This document shows positions 54,708 to 62,747 of a stretch of DNA of 64,000 nucleotides, one piece after another. The notes under the pieces are model-generated. The model saw nothing but the letters and a program-made list of their open reading frames with translations, did no database searches and was not told the origin of the DNA. Origin of the DNA: Mycolicibacter longobardus (GTDB lineage Bacteria; Actinomycetota; Actinomycetes; Mycobacteriales; Mycobacteriaceae); assembly GCF_002102265.1 (NCBI RefSeq), contig NZ_LQPG01000010.1, positions 62,001 to 126,000 of the forward strand, read 5' to 3'. Position numbers and translations under genes: made by a program. The first letter of the stretch is position 1, and each line of letters begins with the position of its first letter.

Positions 54708-56014
54708 GCCTCCACGGTAGCCCGGTCGCGCTCGGACGCCAGCCACGCCGGATCGATTCCGTCGTCCAGGCGACCCTGTTCGCGGGCGTCCAGGTAGCGG
54801 TAGCACAGCACGGCACACACCACGATCAGCAGCAGCGACCAGCCGTAGGTGATCTTGAGGTAGTCCAGCGGCCGTCCGATGTTCATCCACCGGAAGATCA
54901 GCCACTTGTCCAGGGTCATGAACCCGTAGACCCCCAGCCACGCCGGCCAGTTGCGCAGCACCGAGTTCGGCAGCACCACCGTCATCAGGAACGGGAACAG
55001 CACGATCGAGTAGTAGCCCTGGCCCAGCGACAGCACCAGGAAGGATGCGGTCAGCAGCACACCAGAGGAGGTCAGCATCCAGAACCGCGGGTCGCGGGTG
55101 CGGTAGTAGCGGTACAGCAGCCACAGGCTGACCGCGGCGAGCACGGTGAACAACACCCGCATGAACAGGATCAGCGCGGGAGGCAGGCCGAAGAACACGC
55201 CGTTACCCAGGATCGAGGAGTTGAAGTAGTCGCGGGTGCCCATGATGTAGGGAACCGTCTGGGTGAAGTAGCTGGTCGGGTCGCTGGCCAGCGGAAACGC
55301 CGCCAGGTTGAACAGCACCGGCACCGCGATCGCCCCGACGAACGGCCGCCACTGCCGGCTCAGCAGAGGCAGGAGCAGCAGCGGCGCCAGCACCGGCTTG
55401 ACCACCAGGGTCAGCCCGATCGCCACACCGGCCCACCACTGGCGACTCTCCCGGCCGTCGAGCAGCCAGCGGAAGTACAGCACCTCGGCCAGCAGGATCA
55501 CGCCGTTGATATTGGTGAACACCAGTGTGCTGCTGACGCTTTCGGTGAGGAACATCGCCGCCAGCAGGGCCGGGGCCGCCACCGAGGTCAGCCCGAAGCC
55601 GAACAGCCGCAGCAACAGATAGGCGGCGATCAGGATCGCGATCGTGTTGGTGGCGATGAACGTGTACCGCGACAGGGTCTCCGGCAGGTACCCGAACGGC
55701 GACATCAGCAGGGTGCCGCCCGGTGAGTAGAGGTAGTGCGGGTCGACGTAGTCGAAGTGCTCGTTGTAGATGTCCAGGCCGCGCCGGAAGTTGAGCACCG
55801 CCCGGTACACCGGCTTGAAGTCGTCGGTGATGTTGCCGTTCAGCGGCAGGATCACGGAGCGGTGGATCAACGACATGATGGCCACCGGCCACAGCACCGA
55901 GCGCAGCACCGTCGCGGTGCTCGGGGCGCTGGTGGGAGGCCGGAACGCGGCCAGTAGGGCGGTGCCCGCCCGCTTGGTCAAGGAGTCGGCTGCCGTCACC
56001 AGCGAACCGTACAC
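54704..56014 (-). CDS. aftC: arabinofuranosyltransferase AftC
   Basis: Membrane GT-C glycosyltransferase (GT87 type) that adds alpha-1,3-arabinofuranose branches during arabinan synthesis using decaprenylphosphoryl arabinose. 436 residues, about ten membrane helices; the periplasmic catalytic loop carries NGNITDDFKPVYRAVLNFRRGLDIY (about 56-80) with the Asp pair. The sequence YSPGGTLLMSPFGYLP and the whole N-terminus match my memory of M. tuberculosis AftC. It precedes msrB on the same strand. Confidence 0.92.
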   Translation of the reverse strand: MYGSLVTAADSLTKRAGTALLAAFRPPTSAPSTATVLRSVLWPVAIMSLIHRSVILPLNGNITDDFKPVYRAVLNFRRGLDIYNEHFDYVDPHYLYSPGGTLLMSPFGYLPETLSRYTFIATNTIAILIAAYLLLRLFGFGLTSVAAPALLAAMFLTESVSSTLVFTNINGVILLAEVLYFRWLLDGRESRQWWAGVAIGLTLVVKPVLAPLLLLPLLSRQWRPFVGAIAVPVLFNLAAFPLASDPTSYFTQTVPYIMGTRDYFNSSILGNGVFFGLPPALILFMRVLFTVLAAVSLWLLYRYYRTRDPRFWMLTSSGVLLTASFLVLSLGQGYYSIVLFPFLMTVVLPNSVLRNWPAWLGVYGFMTLDKWLIFRWMNIGRPLDYLKITYGWSLLLIVVCAVLCYRYLDAREQGRLDDGIDPAWLASERDRATVEA

Positions 56015-56024
56015 CGGAGCAGGG

Positions 56025-57605
56025 TCAGGCCGGGCAGTAGACGTCGGTCTCGGGCAACTTTCCGCTGTCCAGATAACCGATCAGCGGCGGCAGCGTGCAC
56101 GACGAGTACACCGTCGCACCGTGTCCGATACCCTGCCACATCACCCGCTTGCTGGCCGCGCCGGCGTTGATGACGGCCGCGGCGGTGGCCGCCACCCCGT
56201 CTTCGCCGACGATCGGGTCGTTCTGCACCCCGAGCAGCAGCACGTCGATCTTGAGTTCCTTCGGTGCCTCCGGAGTGCTGCTGCTGGGCCAGCTCAGGCA
56301 CTGCGCCATATCCAGGGCGCCGACCGCGCCGAACTGTGGGTATTCCTTACCCCAAGCGACCACCAGCTCCCGGACCCGATCGGGTGTGGGCCGGTTGAGC
56401 GCGTCGGCGCAGAAGTTGATGAAGCGGCCGTCGCTGCCGGTGGTGCCCTGGGCGCGGTTGATCAGGTTGGTCAGCAGATTGGCGTCGCCGGAATGCGCGG
56501 TCTCCAGCGCTTTGGCCAATTCGTTGGTGGTGTGGACGCGGTCGCCGGTGGGATAACCCAGGGCGGTGATGATGGCGTTGGTCACCGCGGCCACCGACGC
56601 GCCGCCCGGGCCGTGCCCGGAACGGGCGGAGTCCAGCACCGCGTCGACGGCGCCCTTCGGCTCGGGTCCCAGGGGGCAGTTCACCGCGACGCACTGCGCG
56701 ACGAACGCCTCGAAGGCCGCCTCCTGGCCTTTGACCCGCTGCTCGGCGGCGGCCTCGGCGGCCACCCCGAGCGGGATGGGGGAGTCCAGTGCCAGCCGGG
56801 CCACCTTGCCGGGATGGGAGCCGGCGTAGGCCAGTGCCACCTGGGCGCCGTTGCCGATCCCCAGCAGTGCCAACGCCGGGACGTCCCAGATGCTGCGCAG
56901 CCGTTCGAGATCGGTGGCGGCGTGGGCGTTGTCGTAGGCGGACTCGCCGGGCGAGATGGAGTCGGTGCAGTCGGTGGTGGCTTCCATCGTGATGGTGCCC
57001 AGGTTGGCCACCGGGTCGTCGCCGGGGGCGAACTGCGCCTGGTTCCACATCTCGTCGCGCTGGCCGCGATCGCGGCAGTCCACCGGACTCGACATCCCGA
57101 TGCCACGCCGGTCCACAGCGATGATCGGGTGGCTCTTGAGCACGTCGGCGCCCGCCCGTGCCAGCCAGATCGGCAGCTGCAGCGACGACGGCAGGTCCCA
57201 GCCGGTGGTGAACACTACCGGTCCGGCGTCGGCCGGGGTCTGCACCGATCGGGCCCGCACCACCCCGATGCTGATCGCCGAGGAACCGCCGCCGAGCGGA
57301 TCGAGGTCGGCGTCATAGCTGGAGCAGTCCAGCCGCACCCCGGGGGTGGCGGGCAACGCGGCATCGCCGAACACCCGTGCCGTGCAGTCATGCCAGGGCA
57401 GTTCGTTCTTGGGGACCTCGATCGGCGGCGGCCCGGCATTGTCCGGTGTGGACTCGGGTTGGCCCTGGGGCCCGGCACCGGAGTCGGTGGCGAACCGCGG
57501 GTCGGCGGCCAGCCCGGGCGCGCAGCCTGCCAGCATGGGCGCGGACACGGCCAGTGCGGCGGCCGCCGCAACCGTGATCCGGGCGAACCTGGAGTAGCTG
57601 GTCAT
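56025..57605 (-). CDS. alpha/beta hydrolase lipoprotein, Rv2672-like
   Basis: A 526-residue secreted lipoprotein (signal with LAGC, Cys28) of the tripeptidyl-aminopeptidase-like alpha/beta hydrolase family. Blocks FTTGWDLPSSL, AVDRRGIGMSSPVDCRD and a C-terminal TAP-like domain with Asp in VQNDPIVGED and His in GIGHGATVYSSC are present. The nucleophile elbow near residue 250 reads GIGNGAQ, so the serine expected in G-x-S-x-G is Gly; activity is doubtful unless another Ser serves. A GTG three codons earlier (57614) is an alternative start. I recall Rv2672 as a possible protease. Confidence 0.85.
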   Translation of the reverse strand: MTSYSRFARITVAAAAALAVSAPMLAGCAPGLAADPRFATDSGAGPQGQPESTPDNAGPPPIEVPKNELPWHDCTARVFGDAALPATPGVRLDCSSYDADLDPLGGGSSAISIGVVRARSVQTPADAGPVVFTTGWDLPSSLQLPIWLARAGADVLKSHPIIAVDRRGIGMSSPVDCRDRGQRDEMWNQAQFAPGDDPVANLGTITMEATTDCTDSISPGESAYDNAHAATDLERLRSIWDVPALALLGIGNGAQVALAYAGSHPGKVARLALDSPIPLGVAAEAAAEQRVKGQEAAFEAFVAQCVAVNCPLGPEPKGAVDAVLDSARSGHGPGGASVAAVTNAIITALGYPTGDRVHTTNELAKALETAHSGDANLLTNLINRAQGTTGSDGRFINFCADALNRPTPDRVRELVVAWGKEYPQFGAVGALDMAQCLSWPSSSTPEAPKELKIDVLLLGVQNDPIVGEDGVAATAAAVINAGAASKRVMWQGIGHGATVYSSCTLPPLIGYLDSGKLPETDVYCPA

Positions 57606-57615
57606 GCCTGTCACC

Positions 57616-58398
57616 TTATAGGCGCCCGCTTTTGACGTAGCGGCCGTAGAGGTAGCCGGATTCGTCGGTGAGCAGATGCGCGCAGTGCATCGGGGTGGTC
57701 AGCTCGCCGGGACCGGTGGCGATGCGGCGGGCCAGACCCCCGACCAGATACGGGGCCACGGTCAGGCACAGCTCGTCGAGCAGCCCGCGCTCGATGAAAG
57801 AGCCCAGCAGGGTCGGTCCGCCTTCGGTGAGCACCCGATACTGCCCGCGCTCGGCCAACGCGGCCAGCACGGCGGCCTCGTCCACGCGCTCGGGATCATC
57901 TCCCGAGCAGTCCAGGACCTCCGCGTGCCCGGCCAGCCGGCGTCGCGTGTCCGCGGCGTTCTTCGAGCAGGTCAGCACCAGTGGCGCCAGCTCGGTGTCG
58001 TTGAACACCCGCAGGTCTCGGTCCAGTCGCCCGGCCCGGGTCACGATCGCCAGCCGGGGCACTTCGGACTGTCCGCGGTCACGGCGGCTCTGGCGCTGCG
58101 CGACGCCCAGACGCGCTCCGCCGTAGTTCTCGACCCGGACCGTTCCCGCCCCGACCACGACGACGTCGGCCAATGCCCGCAGCAGCATGAAAAGGGTGCG
58201 GTCGCCCGGCCCGGCCAGCCCGCCGGAGGTGCCCGCCACCGTGGCGCCGCCGTCGATGCTGCCGATGAAATTGGCCCGGACCCAGATTCGCGGCTGGTCG
58301 GCCGGCGGATAGGCGTACAGCCGTGCCAGTTCGGCGTCGTCGACGGGTGTGGCCGAACCCAGCAGGGTGAATCCCGGGTCTGCGCTGAGGTCGGACAT
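57616..58398 (-). CDS. RibD C-terminal-type pyrimidine reductase, Rv2671-like
   Basis: A 260-residue NADPH-dependent reductase of the RibD C-terminal/dihydrofolate reductase fold without a deaminase domain. Signs are RANFIGSIDGGATV, AGPGDRTLFMLLRALADVVVVGAGTVR, and VLTEGGPTLLGSFI near residue 185. I recall that the M. tuberculosis homologue (often called RibD) can reduce dihydrofolate and affects antifolate action. Genome context here shows no other riboflavin genes, so a folate-related or unknown role is possible. Confidence 0.88.
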   Translation of the reverse strand: MSDLSADPGFTLLGSATPVDDAELARLYAYPPADQPRIWVRANFIGSIDGGATVAGTSGGLAGPGDRTLFMLLRALADVVVVGAGTVRVENYGGARLGVAQRQSRRDRGQSEVPRLAIVTRAGRLDRDLRVFNDTELAPLVLTCSKNAADTRRRLAGHAEVLDCSGDDPERVDEAAVLAALAERGQYRVLTEGGPTLLGSFIERGLLDELCLTVAPYLVGGLARRIATGPGELTTPMHCAHLLTDESGYLYGRYVKSGRL

Positions 58399-58432
58399 GG
58401 CCTCGATTGCACCATGTGGCTACAGTTCCTGC

Positions 58433-59479
58433 GTGCCTAATCCCGCTGTCGAGTCGATCGGTCATCTGGTGGACCGGCATCCGGCGGTCTCACCGGAGCG
58501 TCTGATTGCGCAGCTCAAGCCGCCGCCGACGTTCTCTGAGGCCAGCTTCGCCAGCTACCGTCCCGACCCGGCGCAGCCCACCCAGGCGGCCGCGGTGACC
58601 GCCTGCACCACGTTCTGCGCGCAGGCGCTGGCCCGGCGGGCGGGGCGGCGCAAGCTGTTCGGCAAGCGTGAGGTGCTGCCGGGCGTGGGGCTGTACCTCG
58701 ACGGCGGTTTCGGCGTTGGCAAGACGCATCTGCTGGCCTCGGTCTATCGCGAGATCACCGAGACCCCGGGCGGGGCCGAGTCGCATGGGACGGCGTTCGC
58801 GACGTTCATGGAGCTCACCCAGCTGGCCGGGGTGTTCGGATTCACCGAATGCATCGAGTTGCTCGGCGGCTACACCGTGGTGTGCATCGATGAGTTCGAA
58901 CTCGACGACCCGGGCAACACCACGCTGGTGTCGCGGCTGCTGTCCGAACTGGTGGCGCGCGGGGTGTCTGTCGCCGCCACGTCCAACACGCTGCCCGAGC
59001 AACTCGGCGAGGGACGTTTCGCCGTTCAGGACTTTCTGCGCGAAATCAGTGCTCTGTCAAGCATTTTCACCCCGGTTCGGGTCGACGGTCCGGACTATCG
59101 GCACCGGGACCTGCCGCCGGCGCCCGAACCACCGTCGGCGCAGCAGGTCGCCCAGCGTGCCGCGGAGCTGCCGGGCTCGACACTGGACGACTTCGACGCG
59201 CTCTGCGCGCACCTGGCCACCATGCACCCGTCGCGGTACCTGACCCTGATCGAAGGCGTCACCGCCGTGTTCCTCACCGGTGCGCACCCCATCGACGATC
59301 AGAACGTGGCGCTGCGGCTGGTGGCGCTGACCGATCGGCTCTATGACGCGGGCACCCCGGTGGTGGCCTCCGGAGCCAAGCTGGACGACATCTTCAGCGC
59401 CGAGATGCTGGCCGGGGGATACCGCAAGAAGTACCTGCGCGCCACCTCGCGGCTGCTCGCGCTCAGTAGGGCTCAGTAG
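58433..59479 (+). CDS. zapE: cell division protein ZapE (AFG1-like ATPase)
   Basis: A 348-residue AAA-type ATPase. Walker A GGFGVGKTH (91-99), Walker B VVCIDEFELDD near residue 152, sensor region SNTLPEQLGEGRF, and the late DRLYDAGTPVVASGAKLDDIF are family landmarks. Related to E. coli ZapE, which acts at the division ring under stress, and to mitochondrial AFG1. GTG at 58433 gives the family-length protein; no ATG exists near. It is divergent from the RibD-like gene by 34 bp. Confidence 0.9.
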   Translation: MPNPAVESIGHLVDRHPAVSPERLIAQLKPPPTFSEASFASYRPDPAQPTQAAAVTACTTFCAQALARRAGRRKLFGKREVLPGVGLYLDGGFGVGKTHLLASVYREITETPGGAESHGTAFATFMELTQLAGVFGFTECIELLGGYTVVCIDEFELDDPGNTTLVSRLLSELVARGVSVAATSNTLPEQLGEGRFAVQDFLREISALSSIFTPVRVDGPDYRHRDLPPAPEPPSAQQVAQRAAELPGSTLDDFDALCAHLATMHPSRYLTLIEGVTAVFLTGAHPIDDQNVALRLVALTDRLYDAGTPVVASGAKLDDIFSAEMLAGGYRKKYLRATSRLLALSRAQ

Positions 59480-59490
59480 GGTCGACTAGC

Positions 59491-60030
59491 TCAGAGGTTC
59501 CACTGCGCCAGGCGCAGCCCGGTGTTGCGCGACAGCATCACCACGTGGGTGACCAGGCCGCGGTAGACATCCCAGTAGACGCCGCCGTTGACGGTGGAGC
59601 CCGCCGGGGCGTTGGTCAGGACCGCGTCCAGGGCCGTCGGGTCGTCGGTGTGCTTGGACACGTACGCGTCGCCGCCGGGCGTCACGCCGTCGAAGGTGAC
59701 CGAGGCCGCCATGATGTAGGGGTTGGGCACCGAGATCGGGTGGATGGTCACGTTCGCCCGCCACGGGCCGCCCTGGTTGCGCCAGCGCGGCGTCCCGTTC
59801 GCGCCCCAGCCCGGCGGGATCTCACTGGGCACCACGTCGTGCACCGTCACATCTGCCACCAGCGGACCGAACGCCTCGTCCTTGTACTGGATGCGCAGCG
59901 TGTCGCCGAGCCGGCCGATCGGCGCCTCGGGGTTGGTGGTGGGCGTGGCATATCCGGCGGCGGGTGCCATCAAAGCGGCCAACGCGGTGACGACGGAAGT
60001 GACCAGGGCCAGAATCCAGCGATGCATCAT
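59491..60030 (-). CDS. secreted DUF1942-like protein
   Basis: A 179-residue exported protein with signal peptide (MHRWILALVTSVVTALAALMAPAAGYA, cleavage after Ala29). The mature part is beta-rich (LRIQYKDEAFGPLVADVTVHDVVPSEIPPGWG, WRANVTIHPISVPNPYIMAASVTFDGVTPGGDAYV), resembling MPT63/DUF1942 immunoglobulin-like secreted mycobacterial proteins. AAGGGG precedes the ATG; the first of two adjacent ATGs was taken. I recall Rv2668 between zapE and clpC2. Function unknown. Confidence 0.82.
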   Translation of the reverse strand: MMHRWILALVTSVVTALAALMAPAAGYATPTTNPEAPIGRLGDTLRIQYKDEAFGPLVADVTVHDVVPSEIPPGWGANGTPRWRNQGGPWRANVTIHPISVPNPYIMAASVTFDGVTPGGDAYVSKHTDDPTALDAVLTNAPAGSTVNGGVYWDVYRGLVTHVVMLSRNTGLRLAQWNL

Positions 60031-60111
60031 GTCCCCTTCGTTTGCTTCTGGGCATGATGGCACATCGTGATCGCGGGTGCAGCCGCCCTGGCCCGCCAGA
60101 TGGGACAGCGG

Positions 60112-60858
60112 TCAGTTCGCGGGATCGGCTGCGCCGCCGGCCAGGTTCGTGCTGATCGACTCCAGGGCTTGCGCGAGGTCGGCCTCGGCGCGTTCCCGGT
60201 CCACTCCGGCACGGTGCAGGGGCCCGGTGTCGTCCTCCTCCTCGAGCAGCGCCAGCAGCAGGTGCTCGGTGCCGATGTAGTTGTGTCCGAGGCGAAGTGC
60301 GGTGCGGAAGGTCAACTCCAGTGCTTTGCGGGCCGGGCCGCTGAACGGAATCAATGCGGGCGATCCGGTGCCGCCGGGCGGCAGGGTGACACCGGCGACG
60401 ACGGCGTCGGGGTCGACATGCTGCGCGGTGAGCAACGCGGTGGCCAACGCGCCGCGGTCCTGCAGCAGGCCCAGGACCAGATGGTCGGGGGTGATCTCGG
60501 CATTGCGCGCCTGGTGGGCAGCGTTCTGGGCCGCCACGACGGCATTGCGTGCCCGGGGCGTGAAGCGGGCGAAGCCCTGCTCGGCGTCGAGTCCGGTGGT
60601 CTCGGCCCGCGGGACGAACCGCTTCTGCGCCGCCTGCTTGGTGACGCCCATGCACTTGCCGATATCGGTCCACGAAGCGCCGGACCGGCGTGCCTGGTCG
60701 ACGAAGTGCCCGATCAGATGGTCGGCGACCTCGCCGAGATGCTCGGCTGCCAGTACGGCGTCGGTCAACTGTTCCAGTGGATTGTCGTGTACTCCGGTGA
60801 TGGCGTTGATCAGGTCATCGAGGCGGACTGACGGGGTGAGCGGAGTCGGGTTGGCCAT
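60112..60858 (-). CDS. clpC2: ClpC2-like Clp N-domain protein with helix-turn-helix
   Basis: A 248-residue protein lacking AAA modules. The N-terminal helix-turn-helix (ASWTDIGKCMGVTKQAAQKRF, 61-81) precedes two Clp N-domain-like repeats: FTPRARNAVVAAQNAAHQ ... PDHLVLGLLQD near 95-135 and FSGPARKALELTFRTALRLGHNYIGTEHLLLALLEEED near 172-212. Such proteins mimic the substrate-receptor part of ClpC1; I recall reports that mycobacterial ClpC2 binds antibiotics that target ClpC1 and represses its own gene. The two palindromes directly upstream fit that. ATG 60858 was chosen because the operators lie immediately before it. Confidence 0.9.
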   Translation of the reverse strand: MANPTPLTPSVRLDDLINAITGVHDNPLEQLTDAVLAAEHLGEVADHLIGHFVDQARRSGASWTDIGKCMGVTKQAAQKRFVPRAETTGLDAEQGFARFTPRARNAVVAAQNAAHQARNAEITPDHLVLGLLQDRGALATALLTAQHVDPDAVVAGVTLPPGGTGSPALIPFSGPARKALELTFRTALRLGHNYIGTEHLLLALLEEEDDTGPLHRAGVDRERAEADLAQALESISTNLAGGAADPAN

Positions 60859-60860
60859 AT

Positions 60861-60907
60861 CGTCAACTGTAGGTTGACGATATGGGTTCGTCAACCGATG
60901 GTTGACG
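60861..60907. promoter_or_regulatory. two identical-arm palindromes upstream of clpC2
   Basis: CGTCAAC-N5-GTTGACG occurs twice, at 60861-60879 and 60889-60907, starts 28 bp apart. Both are perfect. They lie 2 and 30 bp before the clpC2 start codon, so a bound dimer would block transcription or translation initiation. Autorepression by the HTH of ClpC2 is the obvious proposal. On the other side, a TATAAC (60954-60959) is a possible -10 element for the divergent small gene. Confidence 0.75.
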
Positions 60908-61013
60908 TTGGCGGATCTCTGCGAAATGCGACTTAGCCAGGCATGATCTTCGTTATAACTGATCCGTTGGCGCAGCTAACAAGGCGGCGCAACTACGGCA
61001 AAGGGGTTACACA

Positions 61014-61292
61014 ATGCTCGAATCGCTGATCGCAGGCGCTCTTGGGGGCGCTCTCGGAGGCAAAGCGGCCGACACGTCGGCAAAGATCCCCAGTCCGGGC
61101 GGCCTCGGTAGCTTGATCAGTGGCGGTCTCGGCGGTCTGGCCGGTGGCGGGCTGCTGAACAGCGTTCTCTCCAGCGGTGTCGCCGGTGGGTTCGACTGGG
61201 CCCAAGCGGCCGGCAGCCTGGTAGGCGGCGGCGTGCTGGGCACCATCGTGACCGCGGTGGTCGGCCTGGCGCTGAAGTCCAAGAAGAGCTAA
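61014..61292 (+). CDS. glycine-zipper small membrane protein
   Basis: A 92-residue hydrophobic, glycine-rich protein (MLESLIAGALGGALGGKAADTSAKI ... GGGVLGTIVTAVVGLALKSKKS). Repeated GG and G-x3-G spacing suggests membrane-embedded glycine-zipper helices; a basic end KSKKS follows. AAAGGGG lies eight bases before ATG. It is followed by an intrinsic terminator at 61320. No domain is recognised; holin-like, pore-forming or lipid-associated roles are all possible. Confidence 0.7.
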   Translation: MLESLIAGALGGALGGKAADTSAKIPSPGGLGSLISGGLGGLAGGGLLNSVLSSGVAGGFDWAQAAGSLVGGGVLGTIVTAVVGLALKSKKS

Positions 61293-61319
61293 CGCGCAGG
61301 CCTGCAACGCTTTACAGCC

Positions 61320-61357
61320 AAGCCCCTGTCGCCACCACGGTGGTGGCAGGGGCTTTT
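61320..61357 (+). terminator. intrinsic terminator after the glycine-zipper gene
   Basis: AAGCCCCTG ... and the complementary CAGGGGCTT flank the loop ACGG, giving a stem of about 16 bp with two mismatches and ending in CTTTT. It lies 28 nt after the stop codon at 61292. Confidence 0.8.
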
Positions 61358-61360
61358 GCC

Positions 61361-61468
61361 GTGTCGAGCTTGTCGGAGGTCGACCGTATGCTGGCCGACC
61401 CCGGGCTGGGCGACGTCGCCAAAGAGGCCAAAGAGGTGGCGCTCAACGCACAGTTGGGTTCCGGGTGA
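61361..61468 (+). CDS. possible small ORF (35 aa)
   Basis: A GTG-initiated frame of 35 codons (VSSLSEVDRMLADPGLGDVAKEAKEVALNAQLGSG) follows AGGGG in the terminator stem and stops 7 nt before the next gene. It has a helical, charged character, but no match is known; it may be the leftover end of a longer gene. Low confidence. Confidence 0.3.
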   Translation: MSSLSEVDRMLADPGLGDVAKEAKEVALNAQLGSG

Positions 61469-61475
61469 CGAGGAG

Positions 61476-61748
61476 ATGGCCATGAAAGACAAAGACCGGG
61501 AACTGACCGACCTGCTCAACCGGGTCGCTGCGGAGGCCGAGGCCACCATCGACCAGCCCGACGACGGACAGCCGCTGCCCCCGCATGTGAAGGTGAGCCG
61601 GCCCAACAGGCTCCGCCGCCGTGTACGGCAAGTGCGACTGAATCCGGATGAGCTGGAGTCCCTGGAGCGCCTCGCGGCACGGCGAGGGCTCGTCGAGCAA
61701 GAAAAGGCCGACCGACGGCATGAGGCAGGCCGAGCCGAACCGGATTAG
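61476..61748 (+). CDS. ribbon-helix-helix-like protein, apparently truncated
   Basis: A 90-residue protein. VRQVRLNPDELESLERLAARRGL (about 50-72) matches the strand and first helix of RHH antitoxins, but the second helix (usually PVSTLAREWLL-like) is replaced by VEQEKADRRHEAGRAEPD. AGGAG directly precedes the start pair ATG-GCC-ATG. It may be a decayed antitoxin gene with no toxin partner. It precedes the tRNA cluster. Confidence 0.5.
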   Translation: MAMKDKDRELTDLLNRVAAEAEATIDQPDDGQPLPPHVKVSRPNRLRRRVRQVRLNPDELESLERLAARRGLVEQEKADRRHEAGRAEPD

Positions 61749-61873
61749 CGCGGGGAGTCCTGCGTGGTGTCTTCCGTGTTGGCGGAAGCCTGCTCAGTTG
61801 GACCGCTGTTGCATGCTTGTTGCATACGGGCCGGGTAATGGTTCTCGGTAGTGCCTCTGAGCTGGTGAAACTG

Positions 61874-61948
61874 TGGTGCGCGGTACTGGGATTGAACCAG
61901 CGACCTCTTCCGTGTCAGGGAAGCGCTCTCCCGCTGAGCTAACCGCGC
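61874..61948 (-). tRNA. tRNA-Val (anticodon GAC)
   Basis: Cloverleaf on the minus strand: acceptor GCGCGGT pairs with ACCGCGC, D-loop TAGCTCAGCGGGAGAGC, anticodon loop with GAC, T-arm GGTTCAATCC. The CCA end is encoded (61874-61876). Confidence 0.93.
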
Positions 61949-61964
61949 TTAGAGCCTAGGACGG

Positions 61965-62035
61965 AGGTGGAGACGGGAATCGAACCCGTGTGCACGGCTT
62001 TGCAGGCCGTTGCCTCACCACTCGGCCACTCCACC
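61965..62035 (-). tRNA. tRNA-Cys (anticodon GCA)
   Basis: Acceptor GGTGGAG pairs with CTCCACC with discriminator T, anticodon loop CTGCAAA with GCA, T-arm GGGTTCGATTCCC. CCA is not encoded. 71 nt without CCA. Confidence 0.93.
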
Positions 62036-62065
62036 GCAAGGGGTTGATGCCACTTGACACCCTCG

Positions 62066-62138
62066 AGCGGATGACGGGATTCGAACCCGCGACCCTCACC
62101 TTGGCAAGGTGATGCGCTACCAACTGCGCTACATCCGC
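62066..62138 (-). tRNA. tRNA-Gly (anticodon GCC)
   Basis: Acceptor GCGGATG pairs with CATCCGC, anticodon stem CACCT around loop TGCCAAG, giving GCC, T-arm GGGTTCGAATCCC. It lies between tRNA-Cys (27 nt away) and a divergent tRNA-Val. Confidence 0.93.
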
Positions 62139-62297
62139 GTGCCACGGGCGAGATCGTCGCCCGTCGCGATGCAGAACATTAGTCCACTCATGTGAGACAA
62201 CACAACTTGGCCTGTCAGACCGGCGAGTCGCACGAAAATCCGCCTGCGCATTGAGGCTCGGCGTGCCCGGCGTGCTAGTGTTCGACCTCGTTCATCC

Positions 62298-62369
62298 GGT
62301 CTCGTAGCTCAGGGGGAGAGCGTCCGCCTCACACGCGGAAGGTCGCTGGTTCGATCCCAGCCGGGACCA
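62298..62369 (+). tRNA. tRNA-Val (anticodon CAC)
   Basis: Acceptor GGTCTCG pairs with CGGGACC, D-loop TAGCTCAGGGGGAGAGC, anticodon loop CTCACAC with CAC, T-arm GCTGGTTCGATCCCAGC. No CCA is encoded. An opposite-strand ORF here (PAGIEPATFRV) is the usual tRNA shadow. Confidence 0.93.
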
Positions 62370-62376
62370 CCGAAAG

Positions 62377-62399
62377 CCACCTGCTAGCAGGTGGTTTTT
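62377..62399 (+). terminator. intrinsic terminator after tRNA-Val
   Basis: Perfect 8-bp stem CCACCTGC / GCAGGTGG with a TA loop, followed by five T residues, 8 nt after the tRNA end. Confidence 0.85.
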
Positions 62400-62544
62400 C
62401 CGTTTCGGGCGCCTTGCGGCGAAGCTGAACTGGCCCAGAGCGACCCGCGTGGTCAGCGGCGGGGGTGGCGGCCCGCGGTTGCCGCCCCCAGCTCTCGACT
62501 GTTCGGCCGGTTATCGCTACCCGCTGCGCTCTTTCGGTCTCGCC

Positions 62545-62624
62545 GTCGAATGGCGGCCTCCTCCCTTTCGCGACAGGCACACGAGGTGAATATCTCAGGT
62601 TGGCTTAAGGTAAGTGGGTCCGCG
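62545..62624 (+). repeat. 80-bp 5' gene-end repeat, copy 1
   Basis: Matches 63483-63562 at most positions, with the identical block GTGAATATCTCAGGTTGG, and contains the upstream region plus first 13 codons of the secreted-protein gene. Flanking sequence is different on both sides. It lies 175 bp after the tRNA-Val. Region 62400-62544 before it has no recognisable gene. Confidence 0.8.
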
Positions 62625-62747
62625 TGTCACCCGCGTGAGTCACTAGTTGTCGGCGGTGGGTCCTGCCCGCCCGGCGGCTCGACACACGGGCCGCGATGCC
62701 CAGCCGACACACTCGGTCGTGGTCGAGGCAGCGGGCTGCAAAGCTAG
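62586..62747 (+). pseudogene. 5' remnant of a secreted acidic protein gene
   Basis: GTG at 62586 begins NISGWLKVSGSA, the same opening as the intact gene at 63534 (NISGWFKANGSA), but the frame then becomes unrelated (CHPRESLVVGGG) and stops at 62747 without a signal-peptide core. The parent gene's 5' end and its leader are thus duplicated, while the rest was lost or replaced. It overlaps the end of the toxin gene by 4 nt. Confidence 0.7.

Noticed and set aside
62400..62544. Possible att site beside the tRNA-Val gene
   Set aside because: No integrase gene and no duplicated tRNA end could be seen in the window.
62329..62580. Minus-strand frame ending PAGIEPATFRV
   Set aside because: This is the well-known spurious translation of a tRNA gene (tRNA-Val CAC).
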